A DNA stretch of 64,000 nucleotides from Brachypodium distachyon (GCF_000005505.3 NC_016134.3:14056624-14120623); one strand, 5' to 3'. Counted from the first letter of the stretch, positions 9,879 to 21,994 are shown. Translations and numbers: made by a program. The notes: generated by a model not told the origin, from the sequence alone.

Positions 9879-11201
9879 ATGAGCAATATGGACGGCGGCA
9901 ACTCCGACCAGGCAACGGCGCCATCGAAGAAGCTAATCACCGTGCTGAGCATCGACGGCGGTGGCATCCGCGGCCTCATCCCCTCCACCATCCTCGCCTG
10001 CCTCGAGACCAAGCTCCAAGTACGTATATACACACACCAAGTTCTCCGTCGATCTCGGTCTTCTTCCTCCTCCTCCTCCTGTAATTATAGTCAGGAATCT
10101 GGGTTGATTAATTTGTTGACAAATTCGCAGGCGATAGACGGGCCGAAAGCGCGGATCGCGGACTACTTCGACGTGATCGCCGGGACTAGCACGGGGGCGT
10201 TGTTGACCTGCATGCTGGCGACCCCATCCCCAGGGGACAACAAGCTGCCGGTCAAGGCAGCCAGCGAGCTCAACGAATTCTACCTTGAACACGGGCCCAA
10301 GATCTTCCCGCAGAAGAAGCTCGGGTTCCTGAACAAGGCGGCGAACATGGTCGGTGCCGTCATGGGCCCGAAGTACGACGGGAAAGTCCTCCACGAGAAG
10401 ATCAAGGACGTCACCGGCAAGGTCAAAATCAAGGATACGATCACCAACATCCTCGTGCCCACCTTCGACGTCAAGCACCTGCAGCCCGTCATCTTCTCCA
10501 CCGACGAGGCCAAGGTGGATCCCCTCAAGAACGCGTACCTCTCAGACATCTGCATCAGCACCTCGGCGGCACCGATCTACTTCCCGGCGTACTTATTCGA
10601 GGTCGAGGAGTGGAAGTACAACCTCATCGACGGCGGGGTCGCTGCCAACAACCCAACCATGGCGGCCATCACGTCGATGATGATCCCCAAGGAGGTGCCT
10701 GGCGGGAAGCTAGAATCCTCACCCAGGAACCACGCCGAGGACAATGACTTCCTCGTCATCTCTCTCGGGACGGGATACACCAGGCCGGAGGAGGAGTACA
10801 CGGCACCGAAGTGCGCCAAGTGGGGAGCCTGGCAGTGGATCTACAAAGGCGGGTTCACGCCGCTGATCGACATTTTTTCGCATGCCAGCGCCGACATGGT
10901 GGACATTCACGTCAACGTGCTTTTCAAGGCGCTCCGCATGGAGGAGAACTACCTCCGGATCCAGCACGACTTCCTGAAGGGCGACACCTCATCGATGGAC
11001 CTCGCCACGAATAAGAACATGCACGCGCTCATAGGGATCGGGGAGAAGCTGCTCAAGAGTAAGGTGGCCAGGGTCAACATCAACACCGGGGTGCATGAAC
11101 CCGTGGAGGGGAAGGGCACCAACGAGGAGGCGCTGGCAAGGTTCGCCACGAAGCTCGCCGAGGAGCGCAAGCGGCGTGCCAACCCAAAAACTCATTCCTA
11201 G
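9879..11201 (+). CDS. Patatin-like acyl hydrolase/phospholipase A, copy 2
   Basis: Exons 9879-10019 and 10131-11201; spliced product 403 aa. The start at 9879 is the first ATG after the TATA box; a second in-frame ATG at 9888 matches the start of copy 3 by alignment. Motifs: DGGGIRG, GTSTG with Ser67, and [10 protein letters not shown] with Asp214, so the catalytic dyad is intact. The 111-bp intron is a multiple of three and has no in-frame stop, so an unspliced message could encode a 37-residue insert. Compared with copies 1 and 3, about ten residues are missing before the catalytic Asp ([10 protein letters not shown]). The last residues ANPKTHS come from inserted DNA, not from the ancestral end. 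The 3' half is nearly identical to copy 1, the 5' half much less so. Probably functional. Confidence 0.88.
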   Translation: MSNMDGGNSDQATAPSKKLITVLSIDGGGIRGLIPSTILACLETKLQVRIYTHQVLRRSRSSSSSSSCNYSQESGLINLLTNSQAIDGPKARIADYFDVIAGTSTGALLTCMLATPSPGDNKLPVKAASELNEFYLEHGPKIFPQKKLGFLNKAANMVGAVMGPKYDGKVLHEKIKDVTGKVKIKDTITNILVPTFDVKHLQPVIFSTDEAKVDPLKNAYLSDICISTSAAPIYFPAYLFEVEEWKYNLIDGGVAANNPTMAAITSMMIPKEVPGGKLESSPRNHAEDNDFLVISLGTGYTRPEEEYTAPKCAKWGAWQWIYKGGFTPLIDIFSHASADMVDIHVNVLFKALRMEENYLRIQHDFLKGDTSSMDLATNKNMHALIGIGEKLLKSKVARVNINTGVHEPVEGKGTNEEALARFATKLAEERKRRANPKTHS

Positions 11202-11509
11202 GAGGGTGTGTGCACACCACCACAACCACAAGATCCTTGAAGATTCTTGCTGCTCCCGTTCAATGATTCTTATCTTAAATTTGCTCAAAAGTGGATTTAT
11301 CTATTTCTAAAATAAATTCTAGATACATGTAATATTTTCATAAAAATTATGTAACGAATAAAGTATTTTTTACAGCATGCAACCTCTTTATTTTTGGACT
11401 CTCATTGTCTAGTCCTAAACTTGTTCCATGCAGACCCTCTATGGTCCACGCTATGGGGCCCACGCCTCTGTCTCTCTATCGTTATGTCTCCCACGTCTCT
11501 CTCCCCCCG
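11178..11509. mobile_element. 332-bp insertion replacing the end of patatin gene 2
   Basis: Alignment to copy 1 breaks after GAGCGCAAGCGGCGT (to 11177) and resumes at 11510 with CAGGCTAACCTCAACTCC. The insert supplies seven new C-terminal codons plus a stop (to 11201) and a possible polyadenylation signal (AATAAA, 11357-11362). No terminal inverted repeat or clear target duplication was seen. Read as an intron it would not restore the frame, because joining at the nearest GT and AG gives an immediate TAA. Confidence 0.7.
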
Positions 11510-11533
11510 CAGGCTAACCTCAACTCCTACTAG
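11510..11533 (+). pseudogene. Stranded last codons of patatin gene 2
   Basis: CAG GCT AAC CTC AAC TCC TAC TAG encodes QANLNSY-stop, the counterpart of QVNVNSY-stop at the end of copy 1. These codons now lie beyond the new stop at 11201 and would be 3' UTR at most. Confidence 0.8.
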
Positions 11534-12279
11534 AGCTACTACAGTCTACAGTCTTCTTTTGTGAAACGTTGTTATTGCTGTCGTGATATTTTAATGTAAC
11601 TAACATAGTACCGCACAGCATCCTTTGTCTCCATCAGTTTTTATTAACTTTTAACATAAGTGAGTGTTTATTTCTGATCAGTCGACAATCCTAACCATCC
11701 GTGAAGATGTTTTTATCCATCGGACCTACATTAGTCTTACATAAATCTCAACGATTGAATCAAAAGGTTGCCTATTTGTCATTCATGAAAATTGATCAAA
11801 ATTCAAGATCTACACTAATCAAAAGAGAAAAGTACGTCTTTCTTCCTCAACTTGTCGGAATGTTGTTGCCGTTGCTTAAAAAAAATCTGCCTTTTCATCC
11901 TTCAACTTTCAAAACCGAACACTTTTTGCCCACCAACTTTCAAAACCAGACACTTTTCGCCCTCCGTCGACCCAAAACGGTATCTTTGTCCACTTGGCCG
12001 GTTTTACTTCTCCACCGCTTCTTCTTCCACTCTGTCTGGACCTGGGTGCGGTTGCAGTTTAATTGCGGTCCGGGGTGATGCGGCCTGGTTTGGTCTGAGC
12101 CCACGTAGACAGGAATTGGGCTGAAAAACCATGGGTTGGCCTGTTCTGGTCTGTGGCCATGTACAAGAAGCATCGGTCTCCAATCGTTTTGTTGGGAAAG
12201 CAAAAGCAAAAGAAAAGGAGAAGATGTCCTCAAAAAAAAGAAGAATCGTCCTCTAAAAAAAAAGGAGAAGAATCGAAGA
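11534..12279. other. 3' flank of patatin gene 2
   Basis: The parts near 11590-11665 and 11772-11830 align to the 3' flank of gene 1, separated by an extra segment of about 107 bp. From 11830 to 12279 the sequence is low-complexity with CAAAA runs and short open frames, none recognisable. Confidence 0.5.
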
Positions 12280-12890
12280 ACGAGGCTGTGTTGACGCGTT
12301 AATCAAGCATCCATTGGTCAGATCACCAGCAAAAAATTCCACCAAATTCACAGTGTCGAATATCCATATGATGCAGGTGCAGCTAATACAACATCAGTAG
12401 GATATATGGTAGCCGTGAGTTTTCCGCGCAAAAAAGAGAGGCATAAGGTACGATCCTGCTATATATTTATGACTTCATCTTACGCACGATCCGACCTGCA
12501 GCATTCACATCACAGACGCCTCCCGGAATCCCGAGCAGGACTCCATCGAATCCCCGGCCGGCCTCGTGCGCATGGGTCAATGAGTTAAAGATCGATCCAA
12601 AAGATAATACAGAGTATAGTACAGTAGTAGTAGAGAAGCTAACCGCCTGCCCCGGCCGTGGAAGACCACGGATGACGCGTTGATGATTCGTTTTGGTCCT
12701 AGAAAATGCCCTAAAGCAGAAACGGGGAAAGTTTTCCACTGGTATGACTCCATATCAGACCGCTGACATCAGCATGATGTTAGCACCATTGAAGATTTCC
12801 TCCGACGACGGCCACGCCAACTTGCATACCTTGTCTTCTTTTCATGCCGAGAAATAACTGGCAACTCGTCGCAAGAAAAAATAATAACAG
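12280..12890 (+). repeat. Segmental duplication block, related to 22900-23960
   Basis: Ordered matches to the region upstream of gene 3 include GACGCGTTAATCA, CATATGA.TGCAGG / CATATGACTTCATC, CCCCGGCCGGCCTCGTG, TCCTAGAAAATGCCCTA with AGCAGAAACGG, and CACGCCAACTTGCATA. The copy at 22900-23960 has extra inserted segments. Non-coding. Confidence 0.65.
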
Positions 12891-12956
12891 GCAACTGGTG
12901 TGCAGCTTCACGACAGTGGAGTGTACAACACCAGATCTCTATATATGGTGTGATAA

Positions 12957-13116
12957 TTTTTCTTTTAGGGAAAACAGTAGATCAACGATCTACTGCAATT
13001 TATTAAATAAATCGGTAAATATGTACAGAAGGCAACAAAATGTTACCAAAGAAAACTCAACGAAAATTGTAACCCAATCCTGAAGATTGGCATAGGACTT
13101 TCTCCTGGCTCTATGA
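12957..13116 (-). mobile_element. Short LINE 3'-end insertion with 10-bp duplication
   Basis: GGTGTGATAA occurs at 12947-12956 and 13117-13126, flanking about 160 bp that begin with a T-rich tail (TTTTTCTTTTAGGG). The minus-strand orientation fits a 5'-truncated LINE 3' end. No coding remains apart from short open stretches. Confidence 0.65.
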
Positions 13117-13129
13117 GGTGTGATAAATT

Positions 13130-13830
13130 TTAGGGTATAATTATCTCTGTTTTCATCCAATCTTTGTGGAAATTGCACATACTCACTAGGGTTACGACTT
13201 TTCTCAAGATATATTGTGCATATGTTAACCAATTGCACAAAACTAATGAAGTTGTGAATATGTTAACTGCAACTTCACTTTGGATCTCTTGCAAATTCCA
13301 TAACAATGTGTTCTTTCGCTCTGTATCATGCTCTGGGATGCAGGTACTCTGGCGACTGCTCCTTCGACATCCTTCGGTCCTGAAAGGTGCTATGTTCAAG
13401 CATAAATCGTCAAGTATTGGAGCATATACTGCTTCACCAGGAGGGCAAGTCGATGAAAACTCCAAAATTGCAACGGCGATGCAAAGGAGAAAGGTTGTCT
13501 CCATGGTTCCATGCTCACCTTATGTACCTGCGAGTGCTTCAGGCTCTTTCTCTGACAGATGCTTCAGCAGTTGCTGATAACTGAAGATCTTCTGAAGTTT
13601 GTTCCGACGACATGACTTAACGCTTTTGAGTAGACGAGAAGCACAATATCCATTCCAGAAAAACTTTCCCAAGTGCTGTAACAGGGTGTCCCTAGACCGT
13701 AGCTTGTCATTTTGGTGTCTTTTGGCCATTCCGCTGCACTACAAAGCGCTGATGACAGAACTTTGTTTCATTTGTCATGAGATAATAAATGGAACTGGGC
13801 GAGCCCCCTTTTTTCATCTAAAAAAAATCA
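13130..13830 (+). mobile_element. Probable LINE 3' relic
   Basis: The segment ends with GAGATAATAAATGGAACTGG, then GCGAGCCCCCTTTTTTCATC, then A8. This organisation is common at the 3' ends of plant L1 elements. Open frames inside (for example 13164-13577) show no clear domain, so the element is either 3' UTR or heavily decayed. The 5' limit is uncertain. Confidence 0.35.
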
Positions 13831-15039
13831 CGAGCAACAGATAAAGCTAATCGGTGCTCGAAATTGTCGAGTTTATGTTTTCGATCGCAAAACCAAAAAG
13901 AATCCATCGGGCGTCCGTCGATCGTGCATGGTTGGTGGCTGGCAATTAGCGTGAGACTGACACGAGCGACAGGGATGGACACATGCAATTATCTATGTGC
14001 ACTCGTGTAAAAGGTGGCCACTGTCTTTTTTCCCAGCTAGGTCCGGTCCAGCGTACGTGTCTGCCCCTTTCTTCAAAACGTTGCACACATTTTTGGCTTG
14101 GACACTGACACGTACGCATCGATCACGACATATATATCTACGGCGCCATGCAGCAAATAACACGACCCCACGATAAAATTAAAATTATCTATACCCTGCC
14201 ATGTCATCCATCATCAGTACTAGCCACCGTACGTAATCATTTGAGTCATGCATGGTACTCGTAGATCTTTCAAATAAACATCACCGGTGGGCAAATGAAG
14301 AGAAGGAAAAGGCTAGCGATTAGCGCACCCAATTGTTTTTTATTAGTGAACCGATAGCATATTCAAATTAGTGATGATTACCCAAGTTGGCCATCATAAA
14401 CCACACATGTTAAACCACGCGGGTTCTCCTTTAATTCGCCAGAGCATCTTATACGACCCATATATAGTCCCACACAACACAGACACACATGTACGAAAGG
14501 AAAGGCAAAAAGGATTGAACGTACACGTGACGGATCAAATCAACGGAACGATCATTAAATTTGTACGTACGGGCGTACATCGGTTGGTTGGTGAGCAGGC
14601 TAGCTAGCTGGTCGTACGTGAGACTGACGGACCATCCTGTGTGACGCGTATACTCGTGTAAAAGGTGTCCACGTACCAGCTCCCGGCGGCCCTGTAACTT
14701 TCTTCAAACGTATATAGTACAGTACACACGCATTTTAGCTTTGGACAGTTGGCACGTAGGACTGCTGTATCGATCACGACATCTATGACATGCATGGATG
14801 GGAACAATTCGAACTAAAATTAGTTGCCCGTACGGTCAATCGAACATTTTTTAACATTTTTTTGGGTCGAACTTAGCATTTGTTGCGTAGGCACACAGTT
14901 GCTTCGAGCTTCGTTAGGGATGTATAAACGGCTGGGTAAACCCCGCCGCCAGACCCGTTTCCTAGAAATATTAGTGCGTTTTTACCTCTGACATGGCGCT
15001 CATCATCAAGAAGTCATAACTAAGCGGGCCTACGCTTCG
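13831..15039. repeat. Non-coding stretch with an internal duplication
   Basis: 13924-14150 and 14590-14800 are diverged direct copies sharing GTGAGACTGAC, ACTCGTGTAAAAGGTG, TTTCTTCAAA and ATCGATCACGACAT. No gene was recognised. CCTACGCTTCG at 15029-15039 is the proposed left target-site duplication of the LINE that follows. Confidence 0.5.
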
Positions 15040-15435
15040 CGTTGGTCGGTGACCTACTCCACCACCATCTTCACTTCGCGGCCGCTGATCCACGGCGGAT
15101 CTCTCGAGTTTCTTTCCGCTGAGAGGCATCTCATCCTTCGTGAGGTGACTGGCCACGTTGCCGACCGGTTATCCATCTCTGTTGACAGGTTCCACTATGG
15201 TGGTCGATCGATCTCGTTCCCGTGCCATGTGGTCTGTGGTCTGATCGGGCCGGGTTCGAGACCGCAGTCTGGTCTTACGAACGAGCCGGAGATTCGGGTG
15301 GTTGGGGCGATTCCACATCGTTCGGTTACGCCTGGCCTGTTGGGGGCGGCGCCTCGGATTCCTCCGGGACGTGTGGAGGCTTCATCTACCATTGATCATG
15401 GCGAAGCGTGATCGAGCTCTCGGGCCCCACAGCGA

Positions 15436-17964
15436 GTGGGCACGGAGCATATCTCGGATGCCGTCCTCGGTGAGTCCGTCCTGGACACCTACTTTTCCCA
15501 TTTCTGGTCTGGATCTAGGGTTTCACCTCCCCCTTCGCGAGGAGAGTTCTTCGGCTGGTGGCCAGGGAAGGTCGCCGGCGATTCGTGTTCTTTTGTGCAG
15601 GTGCTGTCTTCTTCCCTGGCTCAGACCTCTTCGCCGATGGGGGATCGGGGAGCGCAGTTCAACCGGGGTCAGCGTCTTGATGGTTTCAGGTCCGGGTGTT
15701 AGGGAAGAGGGGCTGGGCATGGTCGCGGCCGGCCAAACGTCTGGCAACGGGATTCTCCTGAGGGAGGCCAGTCCTCTTCCAACATCAGCGGTTCATCACA
15801 TGATAGCCGTTGGGATGTGGCGGCGGCGCAGGGCGGCCGTGAGGCGGGAATGCAGGATCGCTGGGCGGTGGCAGCACATGCGCAAGGTGTGCAGGGTGGG
15901 CGTCAGCAGGGTGGTCGCCAGGAAGAAACCCATGCTGCTACTCCCGGTAACATCGATCCTTGTCTTCACTGTCGTTCTTCGTCGCATGTTTCGGCTCGCT
16001 GCCCTTCTTTGATCTGTGAGCGCTGTGGTAAATCTGGTCATGTGCTGGCTTCTTGCAATGTTTTTCTTCCTTGGGAATGCGTTGCACCGATGTGTGCTTT
16101 TCAATCTAAGGGGCAAGGGTTCTTTTATATGCCTGATTCTTCCTCTGCTAAGCAAGTGAAAGATCGTAATAGCAGTGTAGTTATCTCTGTGATTGAGGGT
16201 GTTGCTTCTAGTCGTGACATTGAGATTGAGTTTACCAATTTCTTTGCTTTGGGTTGGTGCTGTACTGCTCGACGGATTGGTGTTAACAAGTATGTGATGA
16301 GATTTGCTACTCCTCGTGAGGTAGAGAAGGCTTGCTACCAGGATAGGTTTTTCATGAAAAATTGTGCAGCTACTTTGCGTTTGACTCCTTGGACTGCTTC
16401 TGTTGGGGCTAAAGCTGACTTGAACATTGCTTGGGTTAAGATTGCTAATATTCCTGTGGAAAAGCGTTCAGAGAAAAATGTTGCTTATGCTGCATCTCTG
16501 GTTGGGGTACCCTTGGAAATTGACAACTCAAAATTGCATCATCCTGAATATGTGCGTGTTTTGATTGGGTGTCGTGATGTGGCACGGCTTCCTAAAGTGG
16601 CTGAGGGGTGTTTGGGGAGACAGTTCTATGACTTTTACTATGAGATTGATTCTGTCTTGGTTGGTTCTCTTCCTAATATCGGTAAATTAGTGGTTGTGGA
16701 TGGTCAAGATCAGATATCTCAACCTTCTCCTTCTAAACGACCTCGTATGGAGGAAAGGAACACTGGGTCTATTGGATTTCCTAGATTGGGTGCTGGTGGT
16801 AAAGGAGGAAATCAGGCCCCTCATGCTTCATTGGAAAATGTGATTTCTCCGGTTGAGGAGATTCCTGATTTGTCTGAGATTATGGTGGAGGATGTCCCTG
16901 TTCCTGTGACTTGAAAAACTTCATTTCTCTCAGTGGTTGATAATGAGATGGTTCTTATGGTGGGAAAGGATAGTTCTGCTATTCAGGGGGAAATGATGAA
17001 TACTAATGATGATGCTGAGACTGAAGAAGACTCTGAGGAGCCATCTGAAGAGGATACTGAGCTGTTTCTTGACAAGCTGGCTCAAGAACAAGATCAGGGT
17101 AAATGGCTTGTACCCTGCACTCTTACTCTCTCTTTTGCTCCCTCTACACCTGTTCCTCCTAAACTTATGCTGCAAAATAATACCTTGGTCAATTGGGATG
17201 TTCCTCTGCTGGCTTTTTCTTCTTGTATCCCTTTGGCTCTTATGCCAAACATCAATCCCATTGTTGTAGAGTTGAATGCACTCCATGCTGACGGACTTTC
17301 TCAGATTCAGGATTATGTGGTTCACTCTCCATCTGGTACTCTGCTTGAGGAGCATGATACTGAGCAACAGGTACCATATGAGTGTTTATTTCCTAAGGAT
17401 GAGCTGTCTGAGGCTGTGCTTCCTGAGGTTCCTCACAGATTTAGTAAGCGCCTATTGCAAAAAGGTGGACTTGAGACTATGATGGATCAAGCTGCTGATC
17501 TGTCTAAAAGGAGGAATTTGGAAGGTAATCTCACATACTCCTCTACATCCTTTTCTGCTATCCCTACTACTCAGTTAATGCTTAGGATTTCTCTCATGGG
17601 TGTTATCATTCTTGATAATGATTTTTCTTCTGTTGATTTGTTGAAAGAACTTGAAAATGTTAGATTTGATTTGGTTCAAAAACACATTGATGTGAAAACT
17701 AATTCTGCTTTACATGTGGTAACTAGTAATGGGGACTCTACCCCTCTTATGTTACATTGGTTACCTACTGGGGAGGAAGAGGGAGAGGAAAAATGTATTC
17801 CTCTTCAACCAAAAAAGAAGAGATCTCCTAAAGTAAAGCTATCTCCTAACAGGTTCAGGCCTATCACTAGAAGTTATAAAAAGACTACTTCACTGTCTAC
17901 TAGCTGCCTTGTACCCCTTGGCAGAGCTGGTAGAAAAAAGCAGTTGCCCCCTAGATATTCATGA
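15436..17964 (+). pseudogene. LINE ORF1, nucleic-acid-binding protein, with stops
   Basis: One reading frame runs through this span, interrupted by TAG at 15700-15702 and TGA at 16912-16914. Two CX2CX4HX4C zinc knuckles are visible (CLHCRSSSHVSARC near 15960 and CERCGKSGHVLASC near 16017), as expected for plant LINE ORF1 proteins that bind the element RNA. The part after 16933 is acidic and Ser/Glu-rich at first, then ends in a basic Lys/Arg-rich tail. The true start is unclear because the 5' part has overlapping open frames (15302-16012 is another). It ends in ATGA, overlapping the start of ORF2. Confidence 0.7.
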
Positions 17965-20900
17965 TTGGTATGTTCTGGAATTGTAGAGGGGTAGGCAAAA
18001 AAGGCATGGCTGCTTGCCTCTCTGATCTTGTCCATGCTAATAACCTAGAGTTTGTGTGCCTTCAAGAAACTCATAAAAAAGATTTTCTTCAGAGTTTTTT
18101 CAGAAAAGTGGACCCTAAAAATGATTTCTCCTGGAAATGGATTCCTTCTCAGGGAAGATCTGGTGGTATACTGGGGGGGGGGGGGATTAGAAATGATAGC
18201 TTTGAGTTGGTTTCTTTTAAATTGGAAAATTATGTGTTGCAATTTAATTTGTGGGATAAGAGGAAGAAGTGTAATTGGAACCTTCTGACTGTTTATGGAG
18301 CTGCTCATGAGGAGTTTAAAGATGTTTTCTTAACTAAATTAGCAGCGTTTTGTAACACTGTTGATGGGACTTATATTATTGGGGGGGACTTTAACATTCT
18401 CAGACATGGGGTGGGGGGGTGGGGGAGAAGAATAAATTATTTCATGCTTCCCATTCTTCTAACTTGTTTAATTTTGTCATTCATACTCTTGAGTTGAGGG
18501 AGATACACATGAATGGTGGTGCCTATACCTGGTCTAACAACCAGCTTGATCCTACATTGGAAAAACTGGATAGAGTTCTCATGTCTTTGGATTGGGAGGA
18601 TATTTTCCCTCTTACCTCACTCACTAAGTTAGTAAGGAGCAAATCTGATCACAATCCCCTTATTCTGAACACCAATGAGGTTGTGTCTCCTAAGATTAAG
18701 AAAGATTTTCATTTTGATATCTCCTGGCTGAAAGATGAGAGATTCTTACCTAAAGTGGCTGAGCTTTGGAATCAACCTGTAACTAAAACTGATATTGTGG
18801 ATGTTATCAATGTCAAATTAAAGAAAGTGAAGAAGTATTTCAAGGGTTGGGGTTCTAATTTGTTTGGTGTAAATAGGAAAAGGAGAGCTAAGCTTAAAGA
18901 GGAGATTGCTTGAATTGAGAGTTGGGAGGAGGTTGCTGTTATTTTTCCTGATATGTATGGTAGGAAGGTGGCTATCCAAGCTGAGCTGGATGAGCTTTAT
19001 GCTGAGGAGGAAATGCATTGGATTAAAAAAACTCATGAGAATTGGATTTTGAAAGGAGACCAGAATACTGCCTACTTTCACAGAATTGCTAATGGAAAAA
19101 AAAGAAAAAAATACAATACATACTCTGGTAGATGGTGGAGTTAACATTGAAGGGACTAAATAATTGCTTGAGCATGCCACTGCTTATTATAAAGACCTTT
19201 TTGGTCCTGCTCCTGGTAATATGTTTCAGCTATCTCCTGACCTGTGGGCTGCTCATGAGGTGTTGGATGAACATGATAATGAGGAACTGACTAGGTACTT
19301 TCTAATTGAGGAAGTTAAAAATGCCCTGTTTTCTATGAAACCTAATAAAGCCCCTGGTCCAGATAACATCCCTATTGAATTTTTTTAAGCAACTTCGCAT
19401 ATTATATCTGGTGACATTATGAGACTTTTCACTAATTTCTATGAGGGTACCCTTGAAATTCAGAGACTGAACTATGGTATCATAACTTTGCTTCCTACGT
19501 TGGCTGGGGCTGATAAAATACAACAATTCAGACCCATTTGTCTCCTTAAATGTTTGTATAAACGGGTCACTAAAACTCCGACTTTGAAATTGGAACCTTT
19601 CTCTGAGAAATTGATTAGTATACAACAGAATGCTTTTATCAAGAGTAGGAATATTATGGATGGCATACTAACCCTGCATGAAGTAATGCATCATACTCAT
19701 GTTAAGAAAAAAGTTGGAGTGCTCTGAAAACTTGACTTTGAGAAAGCTTATGACAAGGTCAATTGGGATTTTCTCCTATCTTGTCTCAAAATGAAAGCCT
19801 TTAACCCTAAATGGTGTATGTGGATTGAGAAAGCTCTTAAAAATGGAACTGTTAGTGTTAAATTGAATAATAAAACTGGCCCATACTTTCAGAGTGCTAA
19901 GGGAGTTAGACAGGGTGATCTCTTGTCTCCTATGTTGTTTAACTTGGCTGCTGAGGTTTTAACTAAAATGGTGCTTAAAGGTCAAGAGAATGGTCTTTTT
20001 GTTGGTTTGGCTGATGATCTGATTGATCATGGATTGGCTATCTTACAATATGCTGATGACATAGTCATCTGTTTGCAGCATGACGATGTAAAAGCTGTTA
20101 ACATGAAACTCCTATTATATGTCTTTGAAAGGATGTCAAGATTAAAAGTTAACTTTGTAAAAGTGAGGTTTATATGATTGGAGGTGATAATGATGCTGCT
20201 GCCTTTATGCTGACCTTTTTGGCTGTTAAGTTGGGTTGTTGCCCATGAAATATCTAGGTATTCCTGTGAGTTTTGCTCATTTGAAAAATAAAGACTGGGA
20301 GTTTCTTGATGCTAAATTTCTAAAAAGGTTGGAATCTTGGAAGGGTTGTAGTCTCTCTATAGGTGGGAAACTGGTTCTGCTTAATGCTTGCTTATCTAAT
20401 TTACCTTCTTACCACATGTCTATGTACTTGCTTAATAAGACTTTTATTGAGAAGCTAGATAAGCATAGAAGGAAATTTCTTCGGGAAGGAAATTCTGAAA
20501 AAAAGAAATATCACCTGGTGAAATGGAAGAGGATGTGCAGATCCAAGGGAAAAGGGGGTCTTGGTGTAAAGGATTTAAGGAGGCAAAATGTGAGCCTCCT
20601 GTGTAAATGGTGGTGAAGGCTTGAAACTGGTTCTGGTTTATGGCAATCTGTTGTAAGGAGGAAATACCTTAGTGATGCTTCTGTTCCTACAGTTAAAATG
20701 AAGTAGAATGATTCCCCCTGTTGGAAAGTTTTATTGAAGATTAGAGAATTTTATCTTGCTGGTACGAGAATTGCTCTAAGGGATGGGGGACATATGAGAC
20801 TTTGGGAGGATTGTTGGGACACCGGGGAGCCACTTGCAATCCAGTTTCCTGAATTGTATTGTATTTGTCAGTCTCCTAACATCACTATCAAAATGTATAG

Positions 20901-21667
20901 GGAGGATCCTACTTTGGTAACTTTTCATAAACAGCTTAATCCTCTTCTGACTGGCCAATGGGCTCATATCACTAACAAGCTTGTCTCCTTACCTTTAAAT
21001 CATAATGCTGATCTGGTAAGATGGAGTTTGGAAAAATCTGGAAAATATTCTGTCAAGTCTTCATACCAGTGGCTTGAACGAAATAATCATGGTGCTCATA
21101 ATAAATGGATTTGGCAATCCAAAATTCCTCTTAAGATTCAAATTTTCCTTTGGCTATTATTCCAGAATGCAGTTCTTACTAGGGACTGTTTGTTGAGGAA
21201 AAATTGGCATGGCTCTCCTTTATGCTCCTTTTGTGGTTTGTTGGAAAATGCCAGACACCTCTTTTTCACCTGCTCTGTGGAGAGAGTGGAGGGTGGTGGG
21301 CTCTCTGTTTGGTACACAATTGGTTCCTTCTTCTCTTTGGCAATTTTTTGCTTGGATGCATGCCTTTTTACCTAAGGGTGATCGTTTCTTTGTGGTGGGA
21401 CTAGCAGCTGTTGTTTGGTCCACCTGGAAGTGTCGTAACCGAGTTACTTTTGAGAACTACAAATTAAAATCACATTTTGAAATTGTTTTTGCTGCTTGTG
21501 CATATCTCATGTCTTGGTGAGGGCTTCAGAAAGGGGTAGACGTGGAGTTGCTGAAGGAAGGTACCAAGAAGCTGGTCTGCAATGCGCAAGACCTGATGCG
21601 CAAGATGAAGGAGGGGGCGCCTGCTGATGCGTCTACCTGGAGCGTGCCTCGCATTGATGCTGACTGA
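17961..21667 (+). pseudogene. LINE ORF2, endonuclease-reverse transcriptase, with disablements
   Basis: Starts at ATG 17961, sharing ATGA with the ORF1 stop. Domains in order: AP-like endonuclease (WNCRGVGKK, CLQETHKK, GDFNILRHG, SDHNPLIL); reverse transcriptase (KAPGPDNIP near 19350, FEKAYDKVNWDF near 19740, GVRQGDLLSPMLFN near 19910, catalytic QYADDIVI near 20050); zf-RVT (KIQIFLWLL...CSFCGLLENARHLFF near 21130-21270). Breaks include a frameshift at a G-rich run near 18410, TGA at 18911, a shift near 19145, TAA at 19386 and TGA at 19725 and 21518. The catalytic YADD itself is intact. Confidence 0.8.
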
Positions 21668-21994
21668 TCTGCTCGACGACCTTGTTTTCTATCAGTTAGT
21701 CTGTGTGATGTTTTGCTGAGCATGTTGTGGCTGTTGTCCTAGACCTGTTCTGCTTCTTCATTTTGGTTGTAACAATGTTGGTTTAAAGACTTGGTAGGTT
21801 TTCTGCAGGGGCAGGTTTTTGTCCCGTAGTCAACAACCTGAATGCAGGTTGTTGGTCAGCAGGTTTTCTGCCCAGACGTAGGTGTAGTTCGAAGTACTTT
21901 CTGCTCCTCAAAGTCTGTTATGAACTTGTGTATTTCCGTTTTAAGTAGTGGAAAGGGGGAACCCCGGGTGGAAAAAAAACATCCTTACGCTTCG

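Larger units (their letters stand above)
15040..21980 (+). mobile_element. Near full-length L1-type LINE, disabled
   Basis: About 6.9 kb with a GC-rich 5' region, ORF1 with zinc knuckles, ORF2 with endonuclease, reverse transcriptase and zf-RVT domains, a 3' UTR and a short poly(A) run (A8, 21972-21979). TACGCTTCG is found immediately before (15031-15039) and after (21986-21994) the element, which supports the boundaries. There is no RNase H domain after zf-RVT, unlike the LINE at 29175. It separates patatin genes 2 and 3. Several stops and frameshifts make it non-autonomous. Confidence 0.8.

Noticed and set aside
11178..11512. Insertion in patatin gene 2 read as an intron
   Set aside because: Joining the GT near 11176 to the AG at 11511-11512 gives an immediate TAA, so splicing does not restore the ancestral end.
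12230..12260. Further tail-only insertion at GAAGAATCG
   Set aside because: The repeat is only 9 bp and lies in an A/G-rich low-complexity stretch, so chance is likely.
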